From assembly GCA_963693085.1 (NCBI GenBank), contig OY856412.1, positions 346,948,457 through 347,012,456 of the forward strand: DNA of 64,000 bases, given 5' to 3'. Positions 19,561 through 31,734 of this stretch are shown here, one piece after another. How positions within the stretch are numbered: the stretch's first letter is position 1; every line of letters begins with the position of its first letter. The DNA is from Alisma plantago-aquatica. Its lineage: Eukaryota > Streptophyta > Magnoliopsida > Alismatales > Alismataceae. The notes beneath the pieces were generated by a model. That model ran no database searches. It saw only the letters and a list, made by a program, of their open reading frames with translations, and had not been told where the DNA came from. A program made the position numbers and the translations under genes.

Positions 19561-21032
19561 TGATGCACATGATGTCTACCAAAATTGGGGCTAATTTAGG
19601 CATTTTTTTCATGAGGACTTCTCTCATATTCATGTGTTTTATGTACATTTTGCATAAATTAACTAAAATTACTATTCTACATCCATTTTATCTATTTTTC
19701 ATGTATTTTTCCCAACATTATTGCATTTATTATTTTCTTGATACATTTATGATTTTTTGTAGATAAAATACAAGCACAAACCAAACAAAGTCGGTACCAC
19801 GAGTCAAGTCAGTGGCACCAAAATGAGAAGGTGGAGCACCCAAAAAATAGAATTGAGAAGAAAGGAGAAGAAGCGTCAACATGATTCTCAATGTTGCTGA
19901 CCCACGTCGGTGGCACCAAGATCACAAGCCCTAATTGTATTGAATTAAAGAAGTCGGTGGCAGTGAGTCGCAAGTCAGTGGCACTAACAATTTGTCTGAT
20001 GGACAAGATTCAACAAGGAACATCTAATGGTCTATTTGACAAGTGGATCCCTTCCTCTTTCTATATAAACCCAAGGGGGGAAGCTACAAAGGGGTATCTC
20101 AGACAAGAGGCATCTCACAATAGAGCATGACATTTCCCGGGATAGACCATCTGGAGTTCATCTCATAGGTTGTCCTTCGAGGAACCATAGCCCAAAGAAA
20201 AGGATATGAAGAGACAAGGATAAAGGTACATCCTGAGGAGTAGTCTGACACCCGCAATGCCATCAAGAAACAAATCCTTCCCTTCCACCTTGTTATAGGA
20301 GTTTTCCATTCCTTTATCTTCTTCATTCCCTTCTTTTGATTCCATGTTGAGCATGAGGGGATAAACCAACATTGTTCAGGACACAAGAGTATGTAGGTAT
20401 TGACTTTGTGCATGTTTATGTTTGATTCAATATAATTTATCTTTTACTGTAAATTTTGATAATAGAAAATTTTATTACCTTATTAATGCTTGATCACCAA
20501 GAATATATGTTAAATTGTTAACTTCTCTGAAAGCGGGATTAATAGTTACTAAAGACCTTATCATCATAGTTAATAATGTGATGTGAAAGTGGGCTGGCCA
20601 CTATGAAGTTTTTGTTTAAAGAGAGAGATTGTATCATTTAGACTTTTTGAATTACTTCTATAAAAAGTGGGTTACTAATTAGGCTAAATAGTTTGCTACA
20701 CTGTGGAAATAGGTAGTATAAGCTATAGATTCTTAATCCAAAGAATCAAGATAAGTTGTATTATTGAATGGAATGCATCTTTAGGTTGACAACATGGTGA
20801 CACTGGTAAATCCATTAATTAGTTCTTCCATCCACTTGACTCTTTGCAATTTTAATTCTTGTTCCTATTTTAAACACTTAATCAACTCTTTTCTTAGGCC
20901 TAGATGTTAAATTTTGATTAGTAGTAATCTCTAGCCATCCCAATTCCCTAAGTTCAACTATGAGCAACTTTGAGTCCCTTTACTACTCTGATGTGTACAT
21001 TTGCATCTAGCACACACACTTAAATCGTGTCA
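19561..21032 (+). repeat. LTR-like relic of a Ty3/gypsy element
   Basis: It opens TGATGCACATGATGTCTACC, the style of a Ty3/gypsy LTR start, and holds a TATA box (CTATATAAAC, 20061-20070). It ends near ACTTAAATCGTGTCA, after a phrase (CCCTAAGTTC...TTTACTACTCTGATGTGTAC) common at gypsy LTR 3' ends. Near 19790-19990 are four short direct repeats of GTCGGTGGCACCA. No matching second LTR or target duplication was found. A TGGTGACACTGG at about 20796 could alternatively be a primer site with the LTR ending there. Confidence 0.4.
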
Positions 21033-21774
21033 GTCTACTATATCAAGGGTGGCTTCATAAATGTGAACAACTCTTTCCCACCGGTTGGGATTATATGGTT
21101 GAAGATGGGGGTGTCAATGCCCACATATGCCACACCTACTAGATAGAATCAGCTCGAGTTGCACTTTTAGCACACTAGACCCAATATATGGCTCTACTAG
21201 AGTTTTGGGAATGATGATTGACCCCAAAAATCAACATTTCTCTTGACTACACGCATTATGCTCACTCATGTACATCCTAGGAGAGCATCATGATGAGTAA
21301 TCTTCCTAGTATTATCTTGAAGGGCATGCATAAACACATGTTACTGATTGATCCTATAATTCTACATAAGGTGCACCATGTTTATATGAGTAGTCCAATC
21401 ATTTCTAGTAAGATTGTTTTCTACGACACCTCACATAATGGGATGTTGCACTAACAAAGAGGGGAATATTTCATAATGTATGTTACCTAACACTATAAAA
21501 ATAAAATAGTTTCTGCATTATTATTGTAATTATGATCATTTTGTTTTCTTTATCTGTGTCTTGGTTGCATTGTAGAAATAAGAATTTTTATTTTAACAAA
21601 CATGTTTTCTATATCAATTCATGGATGAGAGATGATGTCAAAATGTGATGAGCCATATCATAAAGAACCTGATTAGGATGTGCAATACAAGGATATGAGC
21701 CTCAAGATTTGAAATACCTATATTCTTTTATAGAGTAGGACCTCATACATGTGGAGCATCATCTTCCATATGGG
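21033..21774. other. No gene recognised
   Basis: Sequence between the LTR-like relic and element C; possibly the decayed interior of the same retroelement. No domain or repeat is visible. Confidence 0.4.
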
Positions 21775-21777
21775 AAT
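21775..21777. repeat. Left target-site duplication AAT of element C
   Basis: AAT immediately before CACTACTACAG, matching AAT at 31732-31734. Three bases is the standard CACTA duplication length. Confidence 0.88.
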
Positions 21778-22370
21778 CACTACTACAGAAAAGGCTTATA
21801 ACTTCACATTTATAGGCATCAGTTGTATACAATAACCAATGCCTAAACCATACAGTGTTGGTTGATTACACAAACTAACATATATCTGTGAGGAGTGGCC
21901 TGACACGGGTATCACTTTTTATTTAGCATCAGTTTCTCATTTGCAACCGACGCCTAAAATCGACCGCCAAATCCAAATTTTCCAATGGAAAAAAATTACC
22001 TCCAGAATTTAACATATCGCGTTAGTTGTTAATAAAACAACTGACGACTAAAAGGTTTTTGCAAGACAGAAATTGGGCCCATTTTTATCGTCAGTTTTCT
22101 TGTAGTAACCGACGTTGATATATTTTCACGCGCTGTCCCCGCGAAAATTTTCACCCCGCTTTGGCGTCAGTTTTCTACGGAAACTGATGCCTATGGTCAG
22201 AATGTGAGAATATTTTGTTTTTGTCGGCATATGTAGATAGATGTCAGTTTTTACTAGAAAAACCGACGACTATCATTGATCATAGGTGTCGGTTTTTGTG
22301 CTGTAACCGACACCTATACTTTTATGTGTTGGTTTGTTTGAATAACTGATGCCTATTATTAACTTAATAG
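21778..22370. repeat. 5' terminal and subterminal repeats of element C
   Basis: After the terminal repeat come about ten copies, in both orientations, of a motif like GGCGTCGGTT / AACTGACGCC, the same core as at the 3' end. These are the expected binding sites of the element's regulatory protein. Confidence 0.85.
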
Positions 22371-22760
22371 CACCCGCGTGACCTAGCCAGGCTCTTCCTT
22401 CTTTGTTTCATTCCCGTGATTAAGACCCGATTGAGAGCTTTAGTCTGGCAATTCTGCTGCTCCGCTGCTGCTCACTGCCACTACCTCCATGCCTGTCACC
22501 ATCACTGCTCAGGCTGTCGCCTCCGCTGCCGCCACACAGCCGCCTCTGTTGGACACCTACTGCTCCCCGCCACCGCGTGATACCCACTGATCGCCCTCAC
22601 TTCTCGTCGTCGCTGCTCAACACCTGCTCGCTGTAGTCGCCGCTTGACAGATGTACCCTCTTTGCTTTCTCCCTCTCTTTTTCTTGCTCGGGAAAAGGTT
22701 GGCCACTGACTAGCCCCACCGTTCTACCCTTGGATTTCTGCTGCCCGATCCTCTGCCTGG
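22371..22760 (+). other. GC-rich leader segment of element C
   Basis: A 350-bp island rich in GCTGCTCCGCTGC- and GCCGCC-type sequence, in otherwise AT-rich DNA, directly inside the subterminal repeats. This is the usual place of a CACTA promoter and first untranslated exon. It may hold captured host DNA, but no domain is readable. Confidence 0.45.
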
Positions 22761-23615
22761 AAGCAACATGAGGAGGTGGATGACCATGATGATTTTGGGT
22801 ACTTCATTTGTTTTTTCTCCACCCAGGACCTTGAGCATCAGAGGTCCTTCCTCCCCTTTCCCTTTTCTCATCGTTAGTTTGTCTCTAGTCTTTTTCGATA
22901 GTTTACTCTCTAGTATTCTTGTGGAATCTTGGTTAAAAACCCAATTTCTATTTATACGTCCCAAGAGGACATTTTTACTATTCTATATGATTAAAAATAA
23001 CAACTGGATACACATCCATGTCAATGAAATATATTATTGTTTCTATTTAGTTGTGCCCTAGCGATGTATTGTCTCATAGTTCTAAATTTTCATGTTCTGA
23101 AATTGTTCAAAAATTATATTTTGAACATGTTTTTTTTCACCTTTATACTATATGTATTGCCTCTAAAATAAAAGATCTATTTGGTAAAACTGTCGACCTT
23201 TGTCCAGACCCTAAAGTGGACTCTATGAACACAACCAATTAAAGTATCATATTAATATATAATAGTTATTTATGGAAGTTACATAGAGACATGCAATTTT
23301 TCGTAACAAAATGATCAAAATAACCCCTATTATATTTTGCTACTGTAAAAAAGTAAACCCTAGGAATTGATAGTATAAATGCATCTAAACATTCATAAGC
23401 TATTAATGTGTCACTTGGAGAGAAGCATTGATATGTTGTTATGGCTGTCCACAAGGTTTTTATAAGAAAATTGTGTGTTGAATGGGGTTGTGATCAAAGG
23501 ACTGGCGTTATATTTTGTTAGCCTAGAAACCCATCCAAGATTTATTCATTAGGAGTAAATCTTGGATAGTCTCTGGTTTGGGACTATTCTTGAACACCGA
23601 ACCTCGCTTAGGATG

Positions 23616-23756
23616 TAAGTGTATAATGTGTATTGGGTTTTCAAGAAAATTTCAGTAGCATTTCCACATTTGTTCTCTAAGTACATATGTACTTGGAGAA
23701 CAGCAGGGAAATGCTGCCAAAATTTTCTTGAAAACCCAATACACATTATACACTTA
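23616..23756. repeat. 141-bp hairpin upstream of tnp2 (element C)
   Basis: Outer arms TAAGTGTATAATGTG and CACATTATACACTTA are exact complements, and pairing continues through TATTGGGTTTTCAAGAAAAT and its complement to a centre at GTACATATGTAC. A GTAAGT donor-like site sits on the left arm (23615) and a pyrimidine-rich AG acceptor just before the ATG at 23929, so the hairpin probably lies in a leader intron. The equivalent in element A is at 1626-1789. Confidence 0.85.
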
Positions 23757-23928
23757 CTAGTGAGATTAGTTGTTCAAGAATGGGATAGGTGGTACACATT
23801 TATTATATATAAGAATGACAGCACATGTATTTGTTGGCCTAAAGTTTTCACCATGCATAAACTCTAATCTGTTAACCCTAGACCCTAATCTTGTTGTAAT
23901 ATATACTTGTTTTCTCTATAATCATAGA

Positions 23929-26900
23929 ATGGATAGATCATGGATGTCCATTCACAATCGCTGCACCCCATAGTTTATTTCTAGTCTTGACCAGTTTATT
24001 AGATTTGTCGGGGAACATAGGAAACAACCTGGAGATAGGTTCTACTGTCAATGTAGGCATTGCGGTAACAACTTGAAAGTCAGCACTGGTGACGAAATCA
24101 AAAGTCATGTCATGTGCAACGGGATTGTACAGGGCTATACTGAATGGCACTGGCATGGAGAGATTTCAAACCCGAAACCAGTGGATGTCGATAGCAGTGC
24201 TTATGTGGAAGAAGAAATTGCCTCTGATGACGTAGATGTGAATGAACCAGTTCCAGTAGATATCATTGATGTGATGCTGGATAGTTGTGGGGTAGAGCAC
24301 ACCAATCTACCTCCCATGTTTAGAAACATTGTGCATGATACTGTGATATCATTATACACATGTTGTACTAAGTTTACGAAGCTTAGCACTATGTTGAGAT
24401 TGTATAAGCTGAAAGCTAACAATAGATGGAGCGACAAAAGCTTCATGTCATTGTTGTCTTTTTTGAATGAAATGCTTCCTGAAGGAAATGAGATGCCAAT
24501 CTCAACATACCAGGTAAAGAAATTGTTGTGCCCAATGGGAATGGTGGCCAAGAAGATACACACATGCCTGAATGATTGTGTATTATTTCAAAAGGACTAT
24601 GTGGATTTGAAAAATTGTCCAAAATGTGGTGTGTCACGGTATAAATTGACGACTTTGGGGGAGTCCAAAACTGGTTCTCCTGCCAAGGTGATGTGGTATC
24701 TACCTATAATATCACGATTTCAACGCTTGTTTTCCAATCCGATAGATGCGAAGAATTTGAGGTGGCATGCAGATGTTAAGAAAAATAATGATGGGATCCT
24801 ACGACATGCGTCTGATTCCCCACAGTGGAAGAAGATTGATCTATTGTACCCTAAATTTGGTGAAGAAGTCAGGAATCTAAGACTTGGGCTTTGTACAGAT
24901 GGGATGAATCCATACGGGACATTGAGAAACCAACATAGTACTTGGCCAGTCATGCTTATTATATACAATCTTCCTCCCTGGCTGTATATGAAAAATAAGT
25001 ATGTAATGTTGTTGTTGTTGATATCAAGCCCTAAACAACATGGAAATGATATTGATGTTTATCTTGAACCTCTGATTGATGACTTAAAGAAACTCTGGGG
25101 TGAAGGTGTGATTACCTATGATGCTTCACGAAGAGAGACATTTCGTTTGCATGCTATGTTGTTTTGTACTATTAATGACTTTCTGGCATATCGAAATTTG
25201 TCTGGATATAGTGTCAAAGGAGCTAGAGTGTGTCCTATATGTGAAGAGAACACTGATTAAACAAGACTAAAACATGGCGGTAAGACTATATATCTCGGTC
25301 ATCAAAGGTTTCTTATAAAATTCCATCTATATCGTAGGAAGCGCAAAGCATTCAATGGATTGAATGAGGAATGGAGTGCACCTAAACCTATACCAGGGGA
25401 GGTTGTTTATGAAAGAGTAAAAGACTTTGTCAATGAATTTGGTAAGAGATCACAATGTACTATGGCCACACAGAGTGACAAATCTTTATTCAAGAAGAAG
25501 TCAATATTTTGGGATCTTCCTTATTGGAGTTCTTTGACAGTGAGGCATTGTATCGATGTCATGAACGTTGAGAAAAATGTCTGTGATAGTGTCATTGGTA
25601 CTTTGTTGAATATACCAGGTAAGACTAAAGACGAGATAAAATCCAGACTGGACCTATGTGAAATGGGAATAAGGTCAGAATTAATAGAATTACATGAAAT
25701 GGGAAATCAGAGAACATACTTACCTCCCGCTTGTTACACATTGTCTAGAAAGGAGAAGAAATCTTTTTGTGAATGTTTGGTAAATGTTAAGGTGCCACAG
25801 GGTTACTCATCCAACATCCGTAGATTGGTATCAATGAAAGATCTGAAGTTGATAGGTCTTAAATCTCATGATTGTCACACTCTAATGCAACAAATATTGC
25901 CTATGGCAATTCAATCTATATTGTCGAAGCATGTAAGGTTTGCAATCACTAGACTTTGTTTCTTTTTCAACAGTCTCTGCAGCAAAGTTATTGACCCTGA
26001 TACTCTCGATAATTTGCAAAGAGAAGTGGTTGTTACCCTATGTCAGCTTGAGATGTATTTCCCTCCTTCGTTCTTTGATATCATGGTACATATTGTTGTC
26101 CACTTGACTAGGGAAGTGAAAATGTTGGGACCAGTTTTCTTGCATTGGATGTATCCCTTTGAATGATACATGAGCATTTTTAAAAGTGATGTTTGAAACC
26201 ATTATCGGCCTGAAGGGAGTATTATTGAGAGTTATGTGGTGAGAGAGGTTATGGATTTTTGCAATGACTTTCTCAGTGGTAATGACACTCCTGGTAATGA
26301 CAAGAATATTGACGAGCAATTTGGCAAAGGAATTTTGGGATCACGGGTGAAAGTAATCAGCTGTGAGCAGTTGGAACAAGGTCACTTGTATATTTTACAC
26401 AACATGGACGAAGTGAGTGTTTATATCGAGGAACATACCAATTTCATCAAGAGACAATATCCTCAAGCCAATACAATGTGGCTTGCTAGAGAGCATAACA
26501 AGACATTTATTAAGTGGTTTGAAGATAAAGTCTTACATCAACTATCTCAAACACCAGATGATATTACTAAAACTATCAAATGCCTCACCTTTAAACCAAA
26601 ATTGAATGTTATGTCTTATGAAGGGTATGACATTAATGGATTCACATATTACACAAAGCTCCAAGATGATAAGAGTGTCGTACAAAATAGTGGGGTCACG
26701 CTTTAAGTGTCAACTATGTTTTTTTCAAGTGAAAAGGATAAGAGTCCACGTGAAGCTAAAATTTCATATTACGGTGTCATTGAAGACATATGGGAGTTTG
26801 ACTACATAGATTTCAGAATTCTGCTCTTCAAATGTAATTGGGTTGATAACACCAAAGGAGTTATAGTGGATGAATTGGGTTTCACTTTAGTGAACTTTGA

Positions 26901-27183
26901 AAAGATTGGTGAGAAGGGTGAACCATTCATATTGGCATCACAGGCGAAACAAGTATTTTATATCGATGATCCTGCAAATGATAAATGGTCGGTTGTTCTT
27001 CATGGTAAAAGACAATTCATTGAAGATCCTATAGATGAAGAAGAGTACTATGATAAGTATGATGAATCCAGTCCATTCTCAGTTGGGTTGCCAACACCAG
27101 CAAATATTGAAGCTAATGATGACTTGTATGTGCACGGAGATCATAATGAAGGATTGTTAATTGATAAAAAATCACAATATTAG
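23929..27183 (+). pseudogene. tnp2-type CACTA transposase (TNPD-like), five nonsense codons
   Basis: One continuous frame of 1085 codons encodes the full-length transposase with no frameshift. It is broken only by stops at 23971, 25258, 26164, 26194 and 26704. Domains in order: transposase-associated (from MDRSWMSIHNRC, with CQCRHC and EWHWHG), tnp2 (about residues 200-620, with CPMGM, CPKCGVSRYK and CPICEENTD), DUF4218 (CQLEMYFPPSFFDIMVHIVV near 26040) and DUF4216 (YYGVIEDIWEFDY near 26765). The stop at 25258 stands where element A has Ser; that at 26164 follows YPFE, where relatives usually have Arg. The ATG follows an AG acceptor. This is the best template in the window for the truncated copy in element A. 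Confidence 0.93.
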
Positions 27184-27220
27184 AGGCATGTTTATATTTT
27201 TTTATATGTTTTATTTTTCT

Positions 27221-27404
27221 GAATGTGAACTTTACAATGTGAATTACTTTACAATGTGAATGTGAACTTTAAAATGTGAATTTTACAATGTGAATTACTT
27301 TACAATGTGAACTTTACAATGTGAATTACTTTACAATGTGAATGTGAACTTTATAATGTGAACTTTACAATGTGAATTACTTTACAATGTGAATGTGAAC
27401 TTTC
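27221..27404. repeat. Minisatellite between the two CACTA genes
   Basis: Repeats of ACTTTACAATGTGAAT, alternating with a longer form that adds GTGAACTTT; about ten short units. It ends in TTTCAG just before the ATG at 27407, so the last unit also supplies a splice-acceptor-like sequence. Confidence 0.9.
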
Positions 27405-27406
27405 AG

Positions 27407-30400
27407 ATGGCAGAGCATTCTCCTGATGACCGTGCTGATGATTACCGTGAGGGTGAGGACATCAATGCGTCACCTCACAATATAAGTTTTAAAAATATAT
27501 CATATATTTATATCTATATGTCCATTTATAGTTATATCTTGTAAGTGTGTTTATTTTATCAAATTTTAGGTTGATGATGCACATGTACCCTCTTAAGAAC
27601 TTGAGGCACTTGATGAGCAGTACAAAAACATTGACAAGAGAAGGGACATCACTATATGAAGATGTTAACATCGCTAAGGGGCAATGGACCCAAACTTGTT
27701 GTGGATTTTGATAATGCAGGAAATACAATTGGAGTGAATCGCAATTCGTTTATTTCATATCTTGGGTATGTTACTCGTAGCCATTGCGGTTTTAAGATAG
27801 ATTCTTGGCATAAAGTTCCTAAGGGGAAGAAAGACTTAATATGGAAGGATTTATGTGTGAGTTATTATTAATTTGCAATTCTATTTTGTAGATTACTAAT
27901 TTTTTGGATACTAGTTAATAACAATTCTATTTTGTAGAGTATATTTGCATTGGATGAAAAGTTGCATCGTAAATGCGTGATGCAACAATGTGGGACAGTC
28001 CTAAGGAACTATAGGACAAATCTCACCTGATAATACATAAAAGAAGGTGATAAGAGGAAGAAGACAACCAGTGAACAGTGGAACTTCCTGGACCCAGAAG
28101 AATGGGACGTGTTTGTTGCTTCAAGAAAAACTGATGAATTCAAGGTACTAGGCGTCACTCCCAATTTAATTAATATACGTTGTATTCAACTATTCAAGAT
28201 TAACATTTAGTGTTACTAACCAAATCAATGTGCATACTAACTAGGCCCTTAGTGAGACGCAAAGAGCAAGGCGTGCACTGAATGTGCATGACCACATAAT
28301 GGGTCCAAAGGGGTATACAGGCATTCACCAAAGACTATAGGATGAGTCTACTGCTCAGTCTGCTGCTACTCAGGAGTCCTCTACTATAGGTACCACACCT
28401 CTGCCTCACCATGATGTCTAGATAGTTGGGAGGCAAAATAAGAAGGGAGAAATAAGGAAGCTCGCAACTGCTGAGGTGGCTGCAAAAATGGTAAAATACA
28501 ACTCTTAGAGCAATCATTTGAAAATTGATTATTTGTGGTGTTTACTTAATTAAAAATTTTTGTTTTGGCGATTAGCGGGAGCTTCACGAGCTGAGGAAAC
28601 AAGGCAAGTTCATCCCTGAGGGCACAAGGGATGAATTGACAGTTGCTCTGGGTAACCCATAGCATCATGGACGTGTTAGGGCTGCAGGTGCTGGTGTGGG
28701 CATCAAAGCATTCTTTGGGCCATCCCAGCGCAAACATGTCCCAAAAGTGGGAATTTCACAAGAATTGGTAACCTATTCTTTCTTTAGAATGTTACTGTAA
28801 AAGAGAATTCAATAATCAGAAGCTAATGTTTCTTATATCCATGTATAGATAGATAAGATAGTTGATAGGAGAGTCGATGAAATAGTTGATAAGAGAGTCA
28901 AGGAAGCAGTTGATAAGACACTCCATGAAGCAATGAGCAAGTGGTAGGCATCTCTGACTGCCACTCAGTAGACAGTACCTATGGCATCCCGCTCTACTCC
29001 TACTATAGAGGTTGGGAGTAGTAGTCTTGTAGACCCACCACCTAGCACATCTACTGTAAGTATTTTTATGACATAGTAACTAGTCTTTTCATGATGATAC
29101 ATTTTCAAGATGATATGTATATATGTATATAACATTCTTTACACAAATTTGTAGGGTTTGAAGTCATGCCGTCTAAAAAGTAAAGAATTTGTCATTGCAG
29201 AGGTGTCGTCTGACCCATCCCTACCAGGGGAAATGTTTCATGGGTCTCCATTACCAGCTAGTTGGGTTTGTGTGAGTCCTCTACATATATTCCCTAGTTG
29301 GATGGATCTTCCATTGCCATATGTCCACCCAGATTGTGAAACACTTTGTCAGGAAGAAGGCAGAGTGATATTGTGGCCAAAAGCAGATGTCGTCTATGCT
29401 GAAATTGTATGGTAAATTTATATTATATTAAATTGTTAGTGTGTGTATATGATGTCAATTGATCTAAAATTATATATATATATACTGGTTAAAAAGAAGA
29501 CACCCAGAGCATCTAGGCCTCCACCTACACCTCCTACATTACCAAGTTGGGTTCCATAGGACCTACCTATCTCGTTAGGTCCTAATTGTAGGGATATGGT
29601 TATATGGTTAGGTAAACATGATATAAATTGCCCTATAATTGTTTCTATAGATGTGGATGATGTAGGTCAATCATACGAAAACAAACTATTTATATAAGAC
29701 ATTTTGGAGTTGTTTCGATATGATTGGCTGAATACATCTGTGATAGAGCTACGGATAAGGTGAGATCTTCTTTATACATTCATATACCTTGTGTAGGATC
29801 TGGTGATCTAGTTTCTTATATATTAATGCATATGTAATACATGTTTTGCAGCTACTTAGACAAGATATGTGCAGATTTTTCATTTGAACATGTAGGATTT
29901 TTTATTCCATCTTTGATTAGTCTAGTAGCTAAAGACCCTACGTCAGTTCAACAATACTGCTGTGATGCTTTTACAAATTTTTCTCAAAATAACAAGACGG
30001 TGATACTAGCTCCATTCAATGTGGAGTAAGTTTACTTTGCTTATAATTTGGACTTAACAAAATTACATTTTTATTGTGGATTTTGAGTTATTAATTTTTA
30101 ACTTTTTTACCTCCAGGGGTATGCATTGGGAGTTACTAGTTATTGTCCCCGAGACGTTCACTGTCTATTATCTAGATCTTAAGGGGACTAAATTGAATTC
30201 AAAATATGGACACACAATAAAAATGGCACTATTCCGGTGAGAAATATTTCATTTTCATATATATTAACATATCTTATTACATTACTATTTAATTATGCAA
30301 TGTACTGTGTTACATTAACATGTAGGGGTTTGATGAGTTCAAAAAGGTTGGAGGAAAGGTCCCCAGGAAAATGAACCAGCCAATAATTTGGAAGAACGTG

Positions 30401-30819
30401 GAAGTAAGTTCCCGACTTCAATGTATATATTATTTATGTGAACAGTGCTTAATTAGTTGTATTTTTTAATATTTTGTATGTTTCAATTTATAGTGTGCTA
30501 CATAGGACAACAGATGGGCATGTACATACTATGTGATGTGATTTATGCACATGATTATCAAATATGCCACAGTGGACATCGATACCATTCTTGAGGTATT
30601 ATATATAGTCTCATTAGATAATATGAAATATATCAATCTTATTTATATATTATTAAATATATATATACATCATTCTCTTTGTAGGTGTTTAAAACTTACC
30701 CCACTACAGGAAAGGATTTACTAGATGTACATGCTCCCTATACGATGGAAGAATTAAATGATGTAAGAGAATAATGGGCAAAAGCCATACAAGTAGTGGG
30801 GGTTTTAAAATACAATTAG
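27407..30819 (+). pseudogene. Fused CACTA gene: Transposase_24 domain plus Ulp1-like protease, broken
   Basis: A multi-exon gene with plausible GT/AG borders. Exon 1 starts MAEHSPDDRADDYREGED (27407). The Transposase_24 (Ptta/En/Spm) domain spans about 27640-28640 (PKLVVDFDNAGNTIG, WKDLC, TSEQWNFLDPEEWDVF, ALNVHDHIMGPKGY, ELHELRKQGKFIPEGTRDEL). A coiled-coil-like stretch follows (28850-28945, repeated VDKRV/VDEIV). The C48 protease region is 29155-30819, with His in MHWELLVI, Asp in YYLDLKG and Cys in WACTYYVM. The oxyanion Gln codon, present in element B, is a TAG stop here. Further stops and one frame change near 27650 make it a pseudogene. The first domain is thought to be the end-binding partner of the transposase; the protease role is unclear. 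Confidence 0.85.
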
Positions 30820-30884
30820 GATGTTGATAGTGAAAAATGACTAAAGAATGATATTTTGTAAATGAATTTCTGAATTGTAATATG

Positions 30885-31065
30885 TGTGAATGTTTCTACA
30901 TGTGTCTGAATGTGTGTGAAGGTGAACATGAATGAAACTGTTGGTTGCTATATGAATGTTTCTACATGTGTGAATGTGAAAATGAATGGAACTGCAGATT
31001 GCTACATGAATGTTTCTACATGTGTGAAAATCGAATGGAATTGTAGGTTGCTAAATATGTGAAAA
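30885..31065. repeat. Short tandem repeat in the 3' flank, about 60-bp unit
   Basis: Three copies of a unit containing GAATGTTTCTACATGTGT followed by GAAxTGxxGGTTGCTA. A related but less regular stretch lies at 10340-10450 in element B, supporting common descent. Confidence 0.75.
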
Positions 31066-31204
31066 TTAATGTTGTTAATTTTGCAGGTTTGTAGCCTGTT
31101 GTTGGCTGATGTCAAAGGATGTCGAAAAACCAGCAGTTCATAACTAAACTACAGGTATCTCATCCTGCGACCAGCCACTGCAGGCCTGTAGACTGATTAA
31201 AAAA

Positions 31205-31731
31205 AACATACAATAGGCGTCGGTTTTTTGAAAAAACTGACGACAAATTCCTACATCGTCAGATAATAGCTAAAGCTGACGCCTAATGAGGCCATACACC
31301 ACGGTCGTGCTGGCCAGCATGGCCATGGTAGTAGGTGATATGGCGTCAGTTATCAATAATAAACCGACGATGATGGTGTCCTGGATGGCACCCTTTCGCC
31401 TAATGAGGCCAGATACCACGGCCGTGCTGACCAGCACGGCCGTGGCAGCAGGTGATGTGGCATCAGTTATCGATAATAAACTGACGCTGATGGTATCCTG
31501 GATGGCGCCCTTTCTGTAGAGTGAAGGTGTATGGCGTCGATTTTCGTAGTAATAACCGACACCTGTACCCCCCTGCTGGCGCGTTTTCGGTTGAGCATGA
31601 AGTTTTCTGGCATCGGTTTCTGAACCGACGCCTAGCAGTTTGCCTTTTAGCGGCGCCCACATAGGTGTCGCATTGAAACCGACACTAAAGGACTTAAATA
31701 ACTGACACTAAAGGTGAGTTTTATACTAGTG
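31205..31731. repeat. 3' subterminal repeats and terminal repeat of element C
   Basis: GGCGTCGGTT / AACTGACGCC motifs plus two stem-loops with arms of the type CCACGGCCGTGCT...AGCACGGCCGTGG (31298-31330 and 31416-31446). It ends ...TTTTATACTAGTG at 31731. Confidence 0.88.
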
Positions 31732-31734
31732 AAT
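31732..31734. repeat. Right target-site duplication AAT of element C
   Basis: Directly follows the terminal TAGTG and matches 21775-21777. Confidence 0.88.

Larger units (their letters stand above)
21778..31731 (+). mobile_element. Complete CACTA (En/Spm) element C, 9954 bp
   Basis: The left end is CACTACTACAGAAAAGG; the right end read inward is CACTAGTATAAAACTC; both are flanked by AAT. Inside, in order: 5' subterminal repeats, a GC-rich leader, a conserved hairpin, the tnp2 pseudogene (23929-27183), a minisatellite, a fused Transposase_24/Ulp1 pseudogene (27407-30819), and 3' subterminal repeats. Both genes run left to right. All coding parts carry stops, so movement would need help from an active relative. 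Confidence 0.93.
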
